In this document: positions 5,057-12,742 of the stretch, piece after piece
Position numbering within the stretch: the stretch's first letter is position 1
Layout of the letters: every line of letters starts with the position of its first letter
From: DASVCZ01 sp036381335
Lineage (GTDB): Bacteria > Patescibacteriota > Microgenomatia > UBA1400 > PJMF01
DNA length: 15,497 nucleotides
Direction of reading: 5' to 3'
Assembly: GCA_036381335.1 (NCBI GenBank)
Contig: DASVCZ010000051.1
Location: 1-15,497 of the forward strand
Notes under the pieces: model-generated
The model's database searches: none
Seen by the model: the letters and a program-made list of their open reading frames with translations, nothing else
Told to the model about the DNA's origin: nothing
Position numbers and translations under genes: made by a program

Positions 5057-5962
5057 GTGAAAAAATTTCTCTCACTTGGTCCAGTGTTAATTGTGATCGC
5101 GGCCGTGCTCTGGGCGCTAGATGGTATCCTGCGTCGGAGTTTATACAGCCTTCCACCAGTGACGATTGTGTTTTATGAGCATTTGATTGGATCATTATTA
5201 CTACTACCGGTAGTTGGTCAACTAACCAAGGTTAAGTGGACGGTAAAAGTGGGAGTTTTAACAGGAATCATTGCTCTCTTGAGTGGTTTGTTAGGCACTC
5301 TCTGGTTCACCACCGCCTTGCTTAAAGTCAACTTTATTCCTTTTAGTGTCGTCTTTTTACTCCAAAAACTTCAACCCATTTTTGCTATTAGTTCGGCCAC
5401 CTTACTTTTGCGAGAGCGAGTCAGTCTCAAATTTATTGCTTGGTCAGCATTAGCTTTTATTGCCGCTTACTTCGTCACCTTTCCAGGTGGTTATGTCAAT
5501 TTTGCGACCGGCGCGGGGACGGTAGTGGCGGCGTTATTTGCCTTGGGCGCCGCCGCCGCTTGGGGGACGAGTACTACTTTTTCCAAGATGCTTTTGAGTG
5601 AAGTCACCAACACGCAAGCGACTACATTGCGTTTTTACACCACTACCGTAATCAGTTTAGGGGCCGTTTTTTTCCTGGGGCAACAAGCGAGTTTAACTAC
5701 TCTGGGTATCAGTGAAGCGAGCCGCTTGCTTTTCATTGCTTTATCCACCGGCATGGTGGCGTTGTGGATTTACTACAAGGGCTTACAGAAAGTCAAAGCC
5801 AGTACCTCCACCATTTTAGAGTTGGTCTTCCCGATGCTAGCAGTCTTTATTGATGCTGTCTTATACGGCGTGGTCCTCGACTGGAGTCAGTATCTAGCGG
5901 CTGGTATACTACTCTTTAGTATCTATATGCTTGGTAAGCTGGAAGTCAGGCACAGGGAGTAA
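5057..5962 (+). CDS. EamA/DMT-family transporter, probable riboflavin importer under FMN riboswitch
   Basis: A 301-residue membrane protein of the drug/metabolite transporter superfamily with two EamA repeats and about ten hydrophobic helices. The first repeat begins near IAAVLWALDGILRRSLY and includes LQKLQPIFAISSATLLLRER; the second begins near ALGAAAAWGTSTTFSKM and ends with the STSTILELVFPMLAVF region. EamA proteins carry many solutes; the FMN riboswitch directly upstream makes a flavin the likely substrate, as for RibN-type transporters of the same superfamily. This fits an organism that must import riboflavin. GTG 5057 (MKKFLSLGPVL) is chosen over GTG 5018 because it has a Shine-Dalgarno (GAAAGG, four bases upstream), because 5018 lies inside a leader hairpin, and because the shorter form begins like a normal first membrane helix. 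The HD-domain gene follows 13 bases after the stop. Confidence 0.9.
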   Translation: MKKFLSLGPVLIVIAAVLWALDGILRRSLYSLPPVTIVFYEHLIGSLLLLPVVGQLTKVKWTVKVGVLTGIIALLSGLLGTLWFTTALLKVNFIPFSVVFLLQKLQPIFAISSATLLLRERVSLKFIAWSALAFIAAYFVTFPGGYVNFATGAGTVVAALFALGAAAAWGTSTTFSKMLLSEVTNTQATTLRFYTTTVISLGAVFFLGQQASLTTLGISEASRLLFIALSTGMVALWIYYKGLQKVKASTSTILELVFPMLAVFIDAVLYGVVLDWSQYLAAGILLFSIYMLGKLEVRHRE

Positions 5963-5975
5963 GATTCTGAGCACT

Positions 5976-6530
5976 ATGATCAACTACTTTTCGATTATTC
6001 AAAAATACGTTCCGCTTGAAAGCGATTTTTATCGGATCTATGTCATCCACGTGACGTTGGTGACTAATAAGGCGTTATCGATTGCCCGGCGGCTGAATTT
6101 GTCGGCAGAGTCACTCCAGTTCATCGAAGAAGCTGGTATGTTGCACGACATTGGCATTGTCAAAGTCAAAAGCGAAAAATTTAAAGCTCACAATGGATCG
6201 GAGTTGCCGTATATCGCCCATGGCACCCAAGGCGCTGAAATTTTACGAGCCGAAGGCTTACCCCAACACGCCCGAGTGGCTGAGCGACACACGGGAGTGG
6301 GTATCACCCAAAAAGAAATTGAAGAGCGGAATTTACCGCTACCCCACCAAGATTTTGTGCCAGAAACGATTGAAGAAGAAATCATCAGTTATGCGGATTT
6401 ATTTTTCAGTAAACGTGAATCGATTCTTTGGCAGGAAGAAACTCCTGAGCAAATTCGCGCGGAGCTCGCTCAATACGGTGAGGAGCAAGTTACAAAATTT
6501 GATGAGTGGCAGCAGAGATTCGGCGGCTAA
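5976..6530 (+). CDS. HD-domain (HDIG-type) phosphohydrolase
   Basis: A 184-residue metal-dependent HD-superfamily protein from ATG 5976. Metal ligands visible in order are H25 (YVIHVTLV), H57-D58 (GMLHDIGIVK), H82 (YIAHGTQGAEIL), H105 (VAERHTGVG) and D141 (ISYADLFFS), the full HDIG-like set, so it should be an active phosphohydrolase. Family members act on nucleotides, cyclic nucleotides or phosphoesters; the substrate cannot be read from the sequence. It probably shares the transcript of the riboswitch-controlled transporter, which raises the idea of a flavin or nucleotide monophosphate substrate, but that is inference from position only. A TTG at 5931 inside the transporter gene would add 15 residues; the ATG is preferred although no clear Shine-Dalgarno precedes it. 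Its 3' end overlaps the convergent gltX gene by 41 bases. Confidence 0.87.
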   Translation: MINYFSIIQKYVPLESDFYRIYVIHVTLVTNKALSIARRLNLSAESLQFIEEAGMLHDIGIVKVKSEKFKAHNGSELPYIAHGTQGAEILRAEGLPQHARVAERHTGVGITQKEIEERNLPLPHQDFVPETIEEEIISYADLFFSKRESILWQEETPEQIRAELAQYGEEQVTKFDEWQQRFGG

Positions 6531-8145
6531 CACGCTCTTTCCCCATCACCTGCATGATTTCATGCAGATCCGGAGTGGTGGAACTTCTCGTCAGCGCCAA
6601 GCGCACCACCGACATCAAGTGACCGACGTGACCTTTAAAAGCATCAGGATCAGCTTTATACGTTTTCAGATCACGCGCAAAACCTAACTTTTCGGCTAGA
6701 TTTCGACCACGTTCCGTCCAAGCCTCTTTATCCTCAGTCTCGTCATATTCACCCTGATAATAGTTGAGGACAGCTTTGGCATCATCAGCGCTCAAGCCAT
6801 CAGGTAGTGTCAAAGGTTCATTCTCTTTAGCTTCAAACAACTCATCAAAAAAATACCAGGTAGCATCGTAGGTTTGGGACCACGTTACAAAATCTTTGCG
6901 AGGCGGGGTTTTTTCTCTTTCCACATTAAAAACCTTAATTGCATATGCTTTATCCCTACTTAGTATCTCAGCAAACTCAGGTTTAAACGTGTTGGCCCAT
7001 TCATAGACCTGGTCATAGACTTCTGTTGCCGTCATCCGAGCAATCACGTCTTTACTCATATCGTCCAGTTTCTTGTGATCAAAAAGAGCTATACTTTTAC
7101 CAATTTTTTTAGGATTTATTTTAAACTCCGTGTGAGGGGCAGTCGGATTTTGCTTGCGCCAGTCGTAAAAATTGGAGTTGGCTAAGTTGAGCAGGTACTC
7201 ACTGACGGCATCGGTCGGGTAGCCCACTTCGGTGTAAAAACTCATGGCTGCTTCCGGGTCTTTGCGCTTGCTGAGTTTGCGGACGGAGTTACCTTCCATT
7301 TTGCCAATATGAGAAAAATGCAGATAGACGGGAATCTCAAAGCCAAACATCTCGAACAATTGCAGATGCAAGGGCGCCGTCGACAACCATTCTTCACCGC
7401 GAGTAACGTGAGTGGTGCGCATCAGATGATCGTCCACCACGTGGGCAAAGTGATAGGTGGGAATACCATTGGATTTAATCAGGACCATATCAACGAAGTT
7501 TGCTTCCAACTCAATCGGGCCTTTAATTAAATCAGGCACCCGGACTTTACCAGGGTTTTCGGGGGCTTTGACGCGTAAGACAAACTTTTGACCTTGGTCC
7601 AGCTTAGCCTTCACCTCTTCCGGAGTCAGATGGCGGTCGCGAGCCCACTGCCCGTAGTAACCTTTTTTCTTGACTCCTTGACGTTCTTGGGCGGCGGCGA
7701 TTTCTGCCAGCTCTTCTTCACTACAAAAACAAGGGTAGGCATAGCCCTTCTCCACCAAGTATTTAGCATAGGTGTCGTAAATCTCTAACCGTTGGCTTTG
7801 AATATAGGGACCGTAATTGCCTTTCTCAGTATCCACATCCACGTAGCCTTCGGTGGGAGAGACGTCAAAATTCTTGAGAGTGGTAATAATTTCATCCCGG
7901 CCACCGGCCACTTCTCTTTTTTTATCGGTATCTTCAATTCGTAGGTAAAAGACGCCGCCACTTTGCTCGGCTAAGCGCTTAGAAATCAGTGATGCATACA
8001 CTCCACCCAGGTGCACGAAGCCGGTCGGACTAGGCGCGAAGCGTGTGACCATGGCTTCTGGCTCCAATTGACGAGGCGGGTACATCTTTTCATACTCCGC
8101 CGGAGTGCGGGTGACGTGGGGGTACATGAGGGAAGCAATATCCAT
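6490..8145 (-). CDS. gltX: Glutamate--tRNA ligase
   Basis: A 551-residue class I aminoacyl-tRNA synthetase charging tRNA-Glu with glutamate, in the cytoplasm. The HIGH-type motif is VHLG at 44-47 (in RFAPSPTGFVHLGG) and the KMSKS-type motif is KLSKR at 290-294 (VRKLSKRKDPEA). RIEDTD (69-74) and the THVTRGEEWL block (245-254) are also typical. The N-terminal stretch MDIASLMYPHVTRTPAEYEK before the Rossmann fold resembles the extension of clostridial-type enzymes, supporting ATG 8145. The same frame stays open to 8424, but that part overlaps the dipZ gene and is not synthetase-like. The start is 19 bases after the dipZ stop without a Shine-Dalgarno; a TGGTAAAAT just upstream may give an internal, near-leaderless promoter. 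The 3' end overlaps the opposing HD gene by 41 bases. Confidence 0.95.
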   Translation of the reverse strand: MDIASLMYPHVTRTPAEYEKMYPPRQLEPEAMVTRFAPSPTGFVHLGGVYASLISKRLAEQSGGVFYLRIEDTDKKREVAGGRDEIITTLKNFDVSPTEGYVDVDTEKGNYGPYIQSQRLEIYDTYAKYLVEKGYAYPCFCSEEELAEIAAAQERQGVKKKGYYGQWARDRHLTPEEVKAKLDQGQKFVLRVKAPENPGKVRVPDLIKGPIELEANFVDMVLIKSNGIPTYHFAHVVDDHLMRTTHVTRGEEWLSTAPLHLQLFEMFGFEIPVYLHFSHIGKMEGNSVRKLSKRKDPEAAMSFYTEVGYPTDAVSEYLLNLANSNFYDWRKQNPTAPHTEFKINPKKIGKSIALFDHKKLDDMSKDVIARMTATEVYDQVYEWANTFKPEFAEILSRDKAYAIKVFNVEREKTPPRKDFVTWSQTYDATWYFFDELFEAKENEPLTLPDGLSADDAKAVLNYYQGEYDETEDKEAWTERGRNLAEKLGFARDLKTYKADPDAFKGHVGHLMSVVRLALTRSSTTPDLHEIMQVMGKERVSRRISAATHQIL

Positions 8146-8155
8146 AAGTGGGCCA

Positions 8156-8164
8156 ATTTTACCA
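8156..8164 (-). promoter_or_regulatory. Possible internal extended -10 promoter for gltX
   Basis: On the minus strand TGGTAAAAT spans 8164-8156, at the very end of dipZ, ten bases before the gltX ATG. It would give a leader of about three bases. The spacing is longer than the seven bases seen at the five clearer leaderless starts, so this is less sure. Confidence 0.3.
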
Positions 8165-9832
8165 TTAACTTGAGCCGAAGGTGAATGCAAAGGCTTTAAC
8201 GCCTCTAGAAAATCGGAGGGTAATAATATGCTCGCCATACGGTACGTTGGCGAGGTCATACTTTTTAGCTTGGTCGATGACGATTTGTTCTTGTAATTGT
8301 CCATCAAGGAAAACGTGAACCTGACCTTCGCCACTGGCCGGTGGTTCCATGACCAAGTAGGCTTGGGCGGCCAGGAAAGATAGATGAATTTCAGCGTTGG
8401 GGGCTTGTGCTTCCACGTACTCATCGGCGACCAGCCATTCCCCCTGCAGTCCCACTTCGTGGAGCTGAAGGGCTTTGCCTAATTCGTATTTTATGCTTCG
8501 GTTAATCTCAATCCTATTTTGGGTAGTGTAGGAGCTTGCCCGTTCATAGCCCAAGTACGTTTCTGGAGTTTGGCGTTTTCGAATGTCTAATTTTTGAGTA
8601 TCACTGGCGCTTAACGGCTCTAGCCCCAACAACTCCCGGATGGCATTTTCTGTCTCCAAGTATGCACCTTCGCCAAAGTGGGTGTAGCGGATGTAGCCGT
8701 TTTGGTCGACTAAGTACTTAGCGGGCCAGTAGCGATTAGAGTACGCTTGCCAAATAGTAAAGTTATTGTCTTGAATAATGGGATAGGTGAGTTCAAAATC
8801 CGCAATCGCTTCCTGCACATTCTGGCTCTTTTTTTCAAATTGAAACTCAGGCGAATGGACGCCCACGATAACCAGCCCTTGGTCTTTGTACTTGGTCCAC
8901 CATTCACGCAAGTAGGGCAGCGTCCGAATACAATTAATGCAGGAGTAGGTCCAGAAATCGACCAGCACCACGCTGCCGCGCAGGTGTTGATGCAGACTCA
9001 GCGGTTCTGAATTAAACCACTCGGTGCCGCCAGTAAAGTCGGGAGCGAGCTGGTTGGCAGATTTCAATTCAGGGGTGACTGAGTCAGTGCGGAGTGAATC
9101 CAGTTGCCGCCGGACTTGCTCGTTATCTTCGAGGGCGGTCAGACCAGCCCCGTAGGAGGGAAACTTTTCCAGAATATAGGTTTGGAAGTTACGGTCGATA
9201 TTAAAAAATAAGCCGATTGCCATCAGGACCATAATCACCCCAAAACCTTGTTGAATTTTTTTGGTGTTGGCCAGCAGCCACGGCACGCGTTGGAAAAGTT
9301 GACGACCAGTATAGGTAATAAAAAGCATGGGAATGGCGGTGCCTAGAGCGTAGGCAAAAGTGATGATGGCGGCGGCAGCATTAACTTGGCTGGTGATGGC
9401 TAAGGTGATGACTGAGGCTAGAATCGGTCCCACGCAGGGTGTCCAGAGTAAGCCCAAACTGAGCCCGATGACCAACCCACCCCAGAAACCATCGGTAGTG
9501 GACGTTCGAGGAAAAAAGTTGGCCAGACCAGAAAAGACCTTTTCCAGTAGGAGTTGGGTTTGAGGTACGACTAAACTCATACCTAGAAGGCCAATGACGA
9601 TAATAGAAAAAAGCCGGAGTGAGTCACTGGGAATACCCAGAGTATTGACGATAGCTGCTAAGAACAAAGTAAAAAAGGTGAAACTAACTACGAAGCCAGT
9701 GATGATACCCAGCGGTCGGCGGTGACCACCTGTGAGTGAGCCGGAAAGGATGATTGGCAAGATAGGCAAGATGCAGGGAGAGAGGATGGTGACTAGGCCA
9801 CCGAGGAAAGCGAAGAGGATGAGGAGCAGCAT
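8165..9832 (-). CDS. dipZ: DipZ-like thiol oxidoreductase: CcdA membrane domain, thioredoxin domain and C-terminal beta-sandwich
   Basis: A 555-residue fusion. Residues 1-212 are a CcdA/DsbD-type membrane domain whose two redox cysteines are C20 (ILSPCILPILP) and C133 (LLWTPCVGPIL); it moves electrons from cytoplasmic thioredoxin across the membrane. Residues 260-405 are an extracytoplasmic TlpA/DipZ-type thioredoxin domain with the active site C298-I-N-C301 (WTYSCINCIRTLPYL) and a Pro in RYWPAKYLV (P370). Residues 420-555 match the beta-sandwich, carbohydrate-binding-like end known from mycobacterial DipZ (TPETYLGYER at the start). All catalytic cysteines are present. It probably keeps cysteines of exported proteins reduced, which suits the cysteine-containing surface proteins nearby. 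The -10 TACAAT ends seven bases before the ATG, predicting a leaderless mRNA. gltX follows after 19 bases. Confidence 0.93.
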   Translation of the reverse strand: MLLLILFAFLGGLVTILSPCILPILPIILSGSLTGGHRRPLGIITGFVVSFTFFTLFLAAIVNTLGIPSDSLRLFSIIVIGLLGMSLVVPQTQLLLEKVFSGLANFFPRTSTTDGFWGGLVIGLSLGLLWTPCVGPILASVITLAITSQVNAAAAIITFAYALGTAIPMLFITYTGRQLFQRVPWLLANTKKIQQGFGVIMVLMAIGLFFNIDRNFQTYILEKFPSYGAGLTALEDNEQVRRQLDSLRTDSVTPELKSANQLAPDFTGGTEWFNSEPLSLHQHLRGSVVLVDFWTYSCINCIRTLPYLREWWTKYKDQGLVIVGVHSPEFQFEKKSQNVQEAIADFELTYPIIQDNNFTIWQAYSNRYWPAKYLVDQNGYIRYTHFGEGAYLETENAIRELLGLEPLSASDTQKLDIRKRQTPETYLGYERASSYTTQNRIEINRSIKYELGKALQLHEVGLQGEWLVADEYVEAQAPNAEIHLSFLAAQAYLVMEPPASGEGQVHVFLDGQLQEQIVIDQAKKYDLANVPYGEHIITLRFSRGVKAFAFTFGSS

Positions 9833-9839
9833 TATTCTT

Positions 9840-9845
9840 ATTGTA
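9840..9845 (-). promoter_or_regulatory. -10 box for leaderless dipZ
   Basis: On the minus strand TACAAT (9845-9840) is followed by seven bases and the dipZ ATG at 9832. No Shine-Dalgarno and no convincing -35. The same bases on the plus strand overlap TTGTAC, a possible -35 for purB. Confidence 0.5.
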
Positions 9846-9868
9846 CTATGGCCATAATCTTTTATACT
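9841..9868 (+). promoter_or_regulatory. Promoter for leaderless purB
   Basis: -10 TATACT (9863-9868) is followed by exactly seven bases and the purB GTG at 9876. A partial -35 TTGTAC (9841-9846) stands 16 bases upstream and overlaps the dipZ -10 on the other strand. The whole divergent control region between the two start codons is 43 bases. Confidence 0.5.
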
Positions 9869-9875
9869 AGCCTTA

Positions 9876-11231
9876 GTGAATCAAGCACTTCAGGCACTGA
9901 CTCCCCTCGATGGTCGCTATCAGCGCCAAACCGCTGATCTTCAAACTTACTTCAGCGAATCCGCCCTCATCACAGCCCGAATCCAAGTGGAAGTATTTTT
10001 TCTCCAGTATCTTAGCCAGCAAAAAATCATTCGATCGTTCACGTCCACAGAGAAAAAAAACATGCAGGCTTTGCGTGAACCATCGTTGGCCGAATGTCAG
10101 CGGGTAAAGGAACTGGAGCAAGAGACCAAACACGACGTCAAAGCAGTGGAGTACTTTCTGCGTGAGAAGGTGCCAGCCGATGTAATCTCGTACCTTCACT
10201 TTGGTTTGACCTCAGAAGACGTCAATAACCTGGCGTATCGCGTGATGATAAAGGGGGCGTTAGAAAATGTGTTACTCCCTCAACTCCGGAAATTACTACA
10301 AAACATAGTAATTAAAAGTGAGACCACAAAAGCTACTGTGATGCTGGCGCGTACTCACGGCCAAGCTGCCATCCCCACTACTTTTGGGAAAGAGCTGGCA
10401 GTTTTTGCTGACCGAGTTTTTCGTAAATATCAGCAGCTTAAGACGTTTTCTTTTCAAGGAAAGTTGTCCGGGGCGGTGGGTAGTTACCACTCCTTTGTGG
10501 CTGCTGACGGCCTGCGAGACTGGCCCCAGTTCAGCGAAGAATTTATTCGCTCGTTGGGTTTGGAACCAGTTACCATTAGCACTCAGATTAATCCGGAAGA
10601 TGACATGGTGGAACTCTTTGCCCTCTTTCAGCATTTAAATAGTATTCTGATAGGCTTAAGCCAAGATATGTGGCGGTACATTAGCGATGGCTGGTTACTT
10701 CAGCAAGGGAAAGTGAATGACGTTGGCTCCTCTACCATGCCCCAAAAAATTAATCCGATTGAGTTTGAAAATAGCGAAGGGAATTTGCAGGTAGCTAACG
10801 CCTTATTCAGTGAGTTCATGCGTTCCTTCCCTATTAGCCGACTGCAGCGGGATCTGTCTGGCAGTACGGTTAAACGCAGTCTCGGGGTGGCCTTTGGACA
10901 CAGTTTGTTAGCCTACAAAAACCTAACCCGTGCCATGGCTAAATTAGAATCCAATCAAGCAAAAATGACGGCCGAGTTAGAGAGCAACTGGAATATTCTG
11001 AGTGAAGCCTTGCAGACCGTAGCTCGGACTAAAGGTGACGAGCAGGCGTATGAGAAAGTAGCCAAAGCCAGTAAAAATAAAGTTTGGACTAAAAAAGAGT
11101 GGCAGGAAATCGCGCAAGAAGTAGCCCCGGAATTGAGAGAGCTAACGCCAGCAACCTATCTTGGTCTTTCCGTAGAACTGACCCAACAAGTACTAACTAC
11201 TATCAAGGAGTCTGATGTCTTCATTTCGTGA
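9876..11231 (+). CDS. purB: Adenylosuccinate lyase
   Basis: A 451-residue member of the fumarase/aspartase superfamily. It splits adenylosuccinate to AMP and fumarate, and in full pathways also SAICAR to AICAR. The three superfamily regions are present: HFGLTSEDVNN (108-118), the catalytic-His region ARTHGQAAIPTTFGKEL (H161), and the signature loop GSSTMPQKINPIEFEN (284-299) with the catalytic-type serines S285-S286. Length is normal. The start is GTG 9876: no ATG or Shine-Dalgarno is near, but TATACT ends seven bases upstream, as at the other leaderless genes here. purA begins inside the last 17 bases, so lyase and synthetase form one operon for the IMP to AMP branch. No earlier purine genes are in the window, which fits salvage of IMP or hypoxanthine, though that is inference. 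Confidence 0.95.
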   Translation: MNQALQALTPLDGRYQRQTADLQTYFSESALITARIQVEVFFLQYLSQQKIIRSFTSTEKKNMQALREPSLAECQRVKELEQETKHDVKAVEYFLREKVPADVISYLHFGLTSEDVNNLAYRVMIKGALENVLLPQLRKLLQNIVIKSETTKATVMLARTHGQAAIPTTFGKELAVFADRVFRKYQQLKTFSFQGKLSGAVGSYHSFVAADGLRDWPQFSEEFIRSLGLEPVTISTQINPEDDMVELFALFQHLNSILIGLSQDMWRYISDGWLLQQGKVNDVGSSTMPQKINPIEFENSEGNLQVANALFSEFMRSFPISRLQRDLSGSTVKRSLGVAFGHSLLAYKNLTRAMAKLESNQAKMTAELESNWNILSEALQTVARTKGDEQAYEKVAKASKNKVWTKKEWQEIAQEVAPELRELTPATYLGLSVELTQQVLTTIKESDVFIS

Positions 11232-12666
11232 TCTCTATGCCCAAGTCTATAAGAAAGGGAATTTATTTGGCGTGGATAAAGTTCCCACCCGCAATCCGTT
11301 ACTGATGAAAGGCAAACGAGCCAACTCGGTAGCAGTCGTTGGTGGGGCGCTAGGCGACGAAGGCAAGGGTCGAGTCACGGATGAGCTGACGTCGGTGTTT
11401 CTCCAAGATCACCGGCACGTCATTCACTATCGCGATAACGGTGGGGCCAATGCGGGCCACACCGTCGAAGTGGGAGACGTCAAGATTGCCTTGCACCAAA
11501 TTGGGTCCGGCGTCTTGCAGAAGGGTTGCACGGTGATTTTAGGTAAAGAAATGGTCTTGCACCCTGAAGACTTAGTCAGCGAATTGGAGTCAATTAAAAC
11601 TGCGCTCAAGTCTAAAACCATTCCGGCTGAAGTCATCATCGATGAGATGGCGTACCTCTGCTTAGATACCCACCGGGCCTTTGAAGGGGTGTTAAAAGCC
11701 CGGTCGACGGGCAGCGCTGGCTCCACTGGTCGCGGCATTTCGCCGGCCTACGCCGACGTCGTGTATCGTCACCCGCTACGGATGCGCGATTTATTCGCGG
11801 CTGATTGGCAAGAGCGCGTCAAACAACACTATGGTTTGTATCAACAGCTGTGTGCCGGGGTGGGCTTTGAGTTAAAGTCGATGAAGGTGATGCGCTTAGC
11901 CGGGCAGCCTGTAGCGGTGGGCACGCTCAAGAAAATGCTGGAGCGGTTGGCAGAAGCTAAGAAAGCGCTCAAGAAATACGTTAAGCCGGCGGTGGAGATA
12001 GTGGCTGATCATTGGGTCAAGGGGACACCGTTTGTCTTTGAAAAAGCCCAGGCCCTCGGCCTCGATATTCGGTGGGGCCTCTACCCCGACGTGACGGCGT
12101 CCAACTGTGGCTTTGATGGCATTTTTTCTTCCACCGAAGGAGTAGTTGATCCGGCTGACATAGCTGTCAAAGCGGGTACCATCAAAGCGACCTACACTTC
12201 CAGCGTCGGGGCGCGCCAGTTGCCGACGTTGATGCCGGAAAAGTTGGCTCACCGGATCCGCGAAGATGCATGGGAGTATGGTTCTACCACTAAGCGCCCC
12301 CGAGATATTGCTTACATTGATTTGCCCATGCTGAGTTACTTTTTCAAAGTCGGGCGGGTGGAACACCTAGTCATGACTCATTTAGATATCAGTTACCCGG
12401 AGGTGCCAATTAAAGTCTGTGTCGGGTATACCTTGCGCGGCAAAGCCGTCGAGTATCGACCAGATCAGGAGTATTTAAATAAGGTCAAGCCGGAGTACGT
12501 GGAGTTGCCATCGTGGTCAATGACGGCGGTCCAACAGGCCCGTAAGCCTAAAGATTTGCCTAAAGAAGCTTTGCAGTATATTGCCTTCATCAGCCAAGCC
12601 TTAAAAGCCCAGCCGTGTATGGTCACTGTCGGTCCTAAACGAGAGCAGGGCATTGGATACTTTTAG
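11215..12666 (+). CDS. purA: Adenylosuccinate synthetase, divergent form
   Basis: A 483-residue protein, about 50 longer than the usual 430. It joins IMP and aspartate with GTP to make adenylosuccinate, the substrate of purB. Kept: GDEGKG (47-52, with the catalytic Asp), NAGHT (79-83, with the catalytic His), GSTGRGISPAYAD near 169-181, a TTKRPR aspartate-loop equivalent (358-363), MTHLD (387-391, usually TKLD) and a final GPKREQGI. Changed: the usual QWGDEGKG reads ALGDEGKG, the usual EGAQG reads EKAQA (276-280), and about 35 extra residues precede the fold. The Asp in GDEGKG argues against the phage 2-aminoadenine enzyme PurZ, in which it is reported to be replaced. AAGGAG (11205-11210) four bases before the ATG fixes the start; the gene overlaps purB by 17 bases. 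No clear terminator follows the TAG. Confidence 0.9.
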   Translation: MSSFRDLYAQVYKKGNLFGVDKVPTRNPLLMKGKRANSVAVVGGALGDEGKGRVTDELTSVFLQDHRHVIHYRDNGGANAGHTVEVGDVKIALHQIGSGVLQKGCTVILGKEMVLHPEDLVSELESIKTALKSKTIPAEVIIDEMAYLCLDTHRAFEGVLKARSTGSAGSTGRGISPAYADVVYRHPLRMRDLFAADWQERVKQHYGLYQQLCAGVGFELKSMKVMRLAGQPVAVGTLKKMLERLAEAKKALKKYVKPAVEIVADHWVKGTPFVFEKAQALGLDIRWGLYPDVTASNCGFDGIFSSTEGVVDPADIAVKAGTIKATYTSSVGARQLPTLMPEKLAHRIREDAWEYGSTTKRPRDIAYIDLPMLSYFFKVGRVEHLVMTHLDISYPEVPIKVCVGYTLRGKAVEYRPDQEYLNKVKPEYVELPSWSMTAVQQARKPKDLPKEALQYIAFISQALKAQPCMVTVGPKREQGIGYF

Positions 12667-12729
12667 CAGCGGCCAGTAAATAATTTCCAAGTTCTTATAG
12701 CTCTCTTACACCATTCTTATACATTTCGA

Positions 12730-12735
12730 TATAAT
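12730..12735 (+). promoter_or_regulatory. -10 box for leaderless surface protein gene at 12743
   Basis: Consensus TATAAT, followed by exactly seven bases and the ATG at 12743. It overlaps an earlier in-frame ATG at 12734, which therefore should not be in the mRNA. A weak -35 (CTTACA, 12705-12710) stands 19 bases upstream. Confidence 0.6.
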
Positions 12736-12742
12736 GAGGTCG

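Noticed and set aside
6151..6687. Plus-strand 178-residue open frame over the HD gene and the gltX end
   Set aside because: It is in a different frame from the HD gene, which has all its metal ligands; the product is Lys/Arg-rich without motifs.
8146..8424. In-frame extension of gltX to an upstream ATG at 8424
   Set aside because: The extra 93 residues lie inside the dipZ gene in another frame and show no synthetase homology; ATG 8145 gives the expected family N-terminus.
11896..12366. Minus-strand 156-residue open frame inside purA
   Set aside because: It is antisense to a well-supported gene, with no promoter, ribosome site or recognisable domain.
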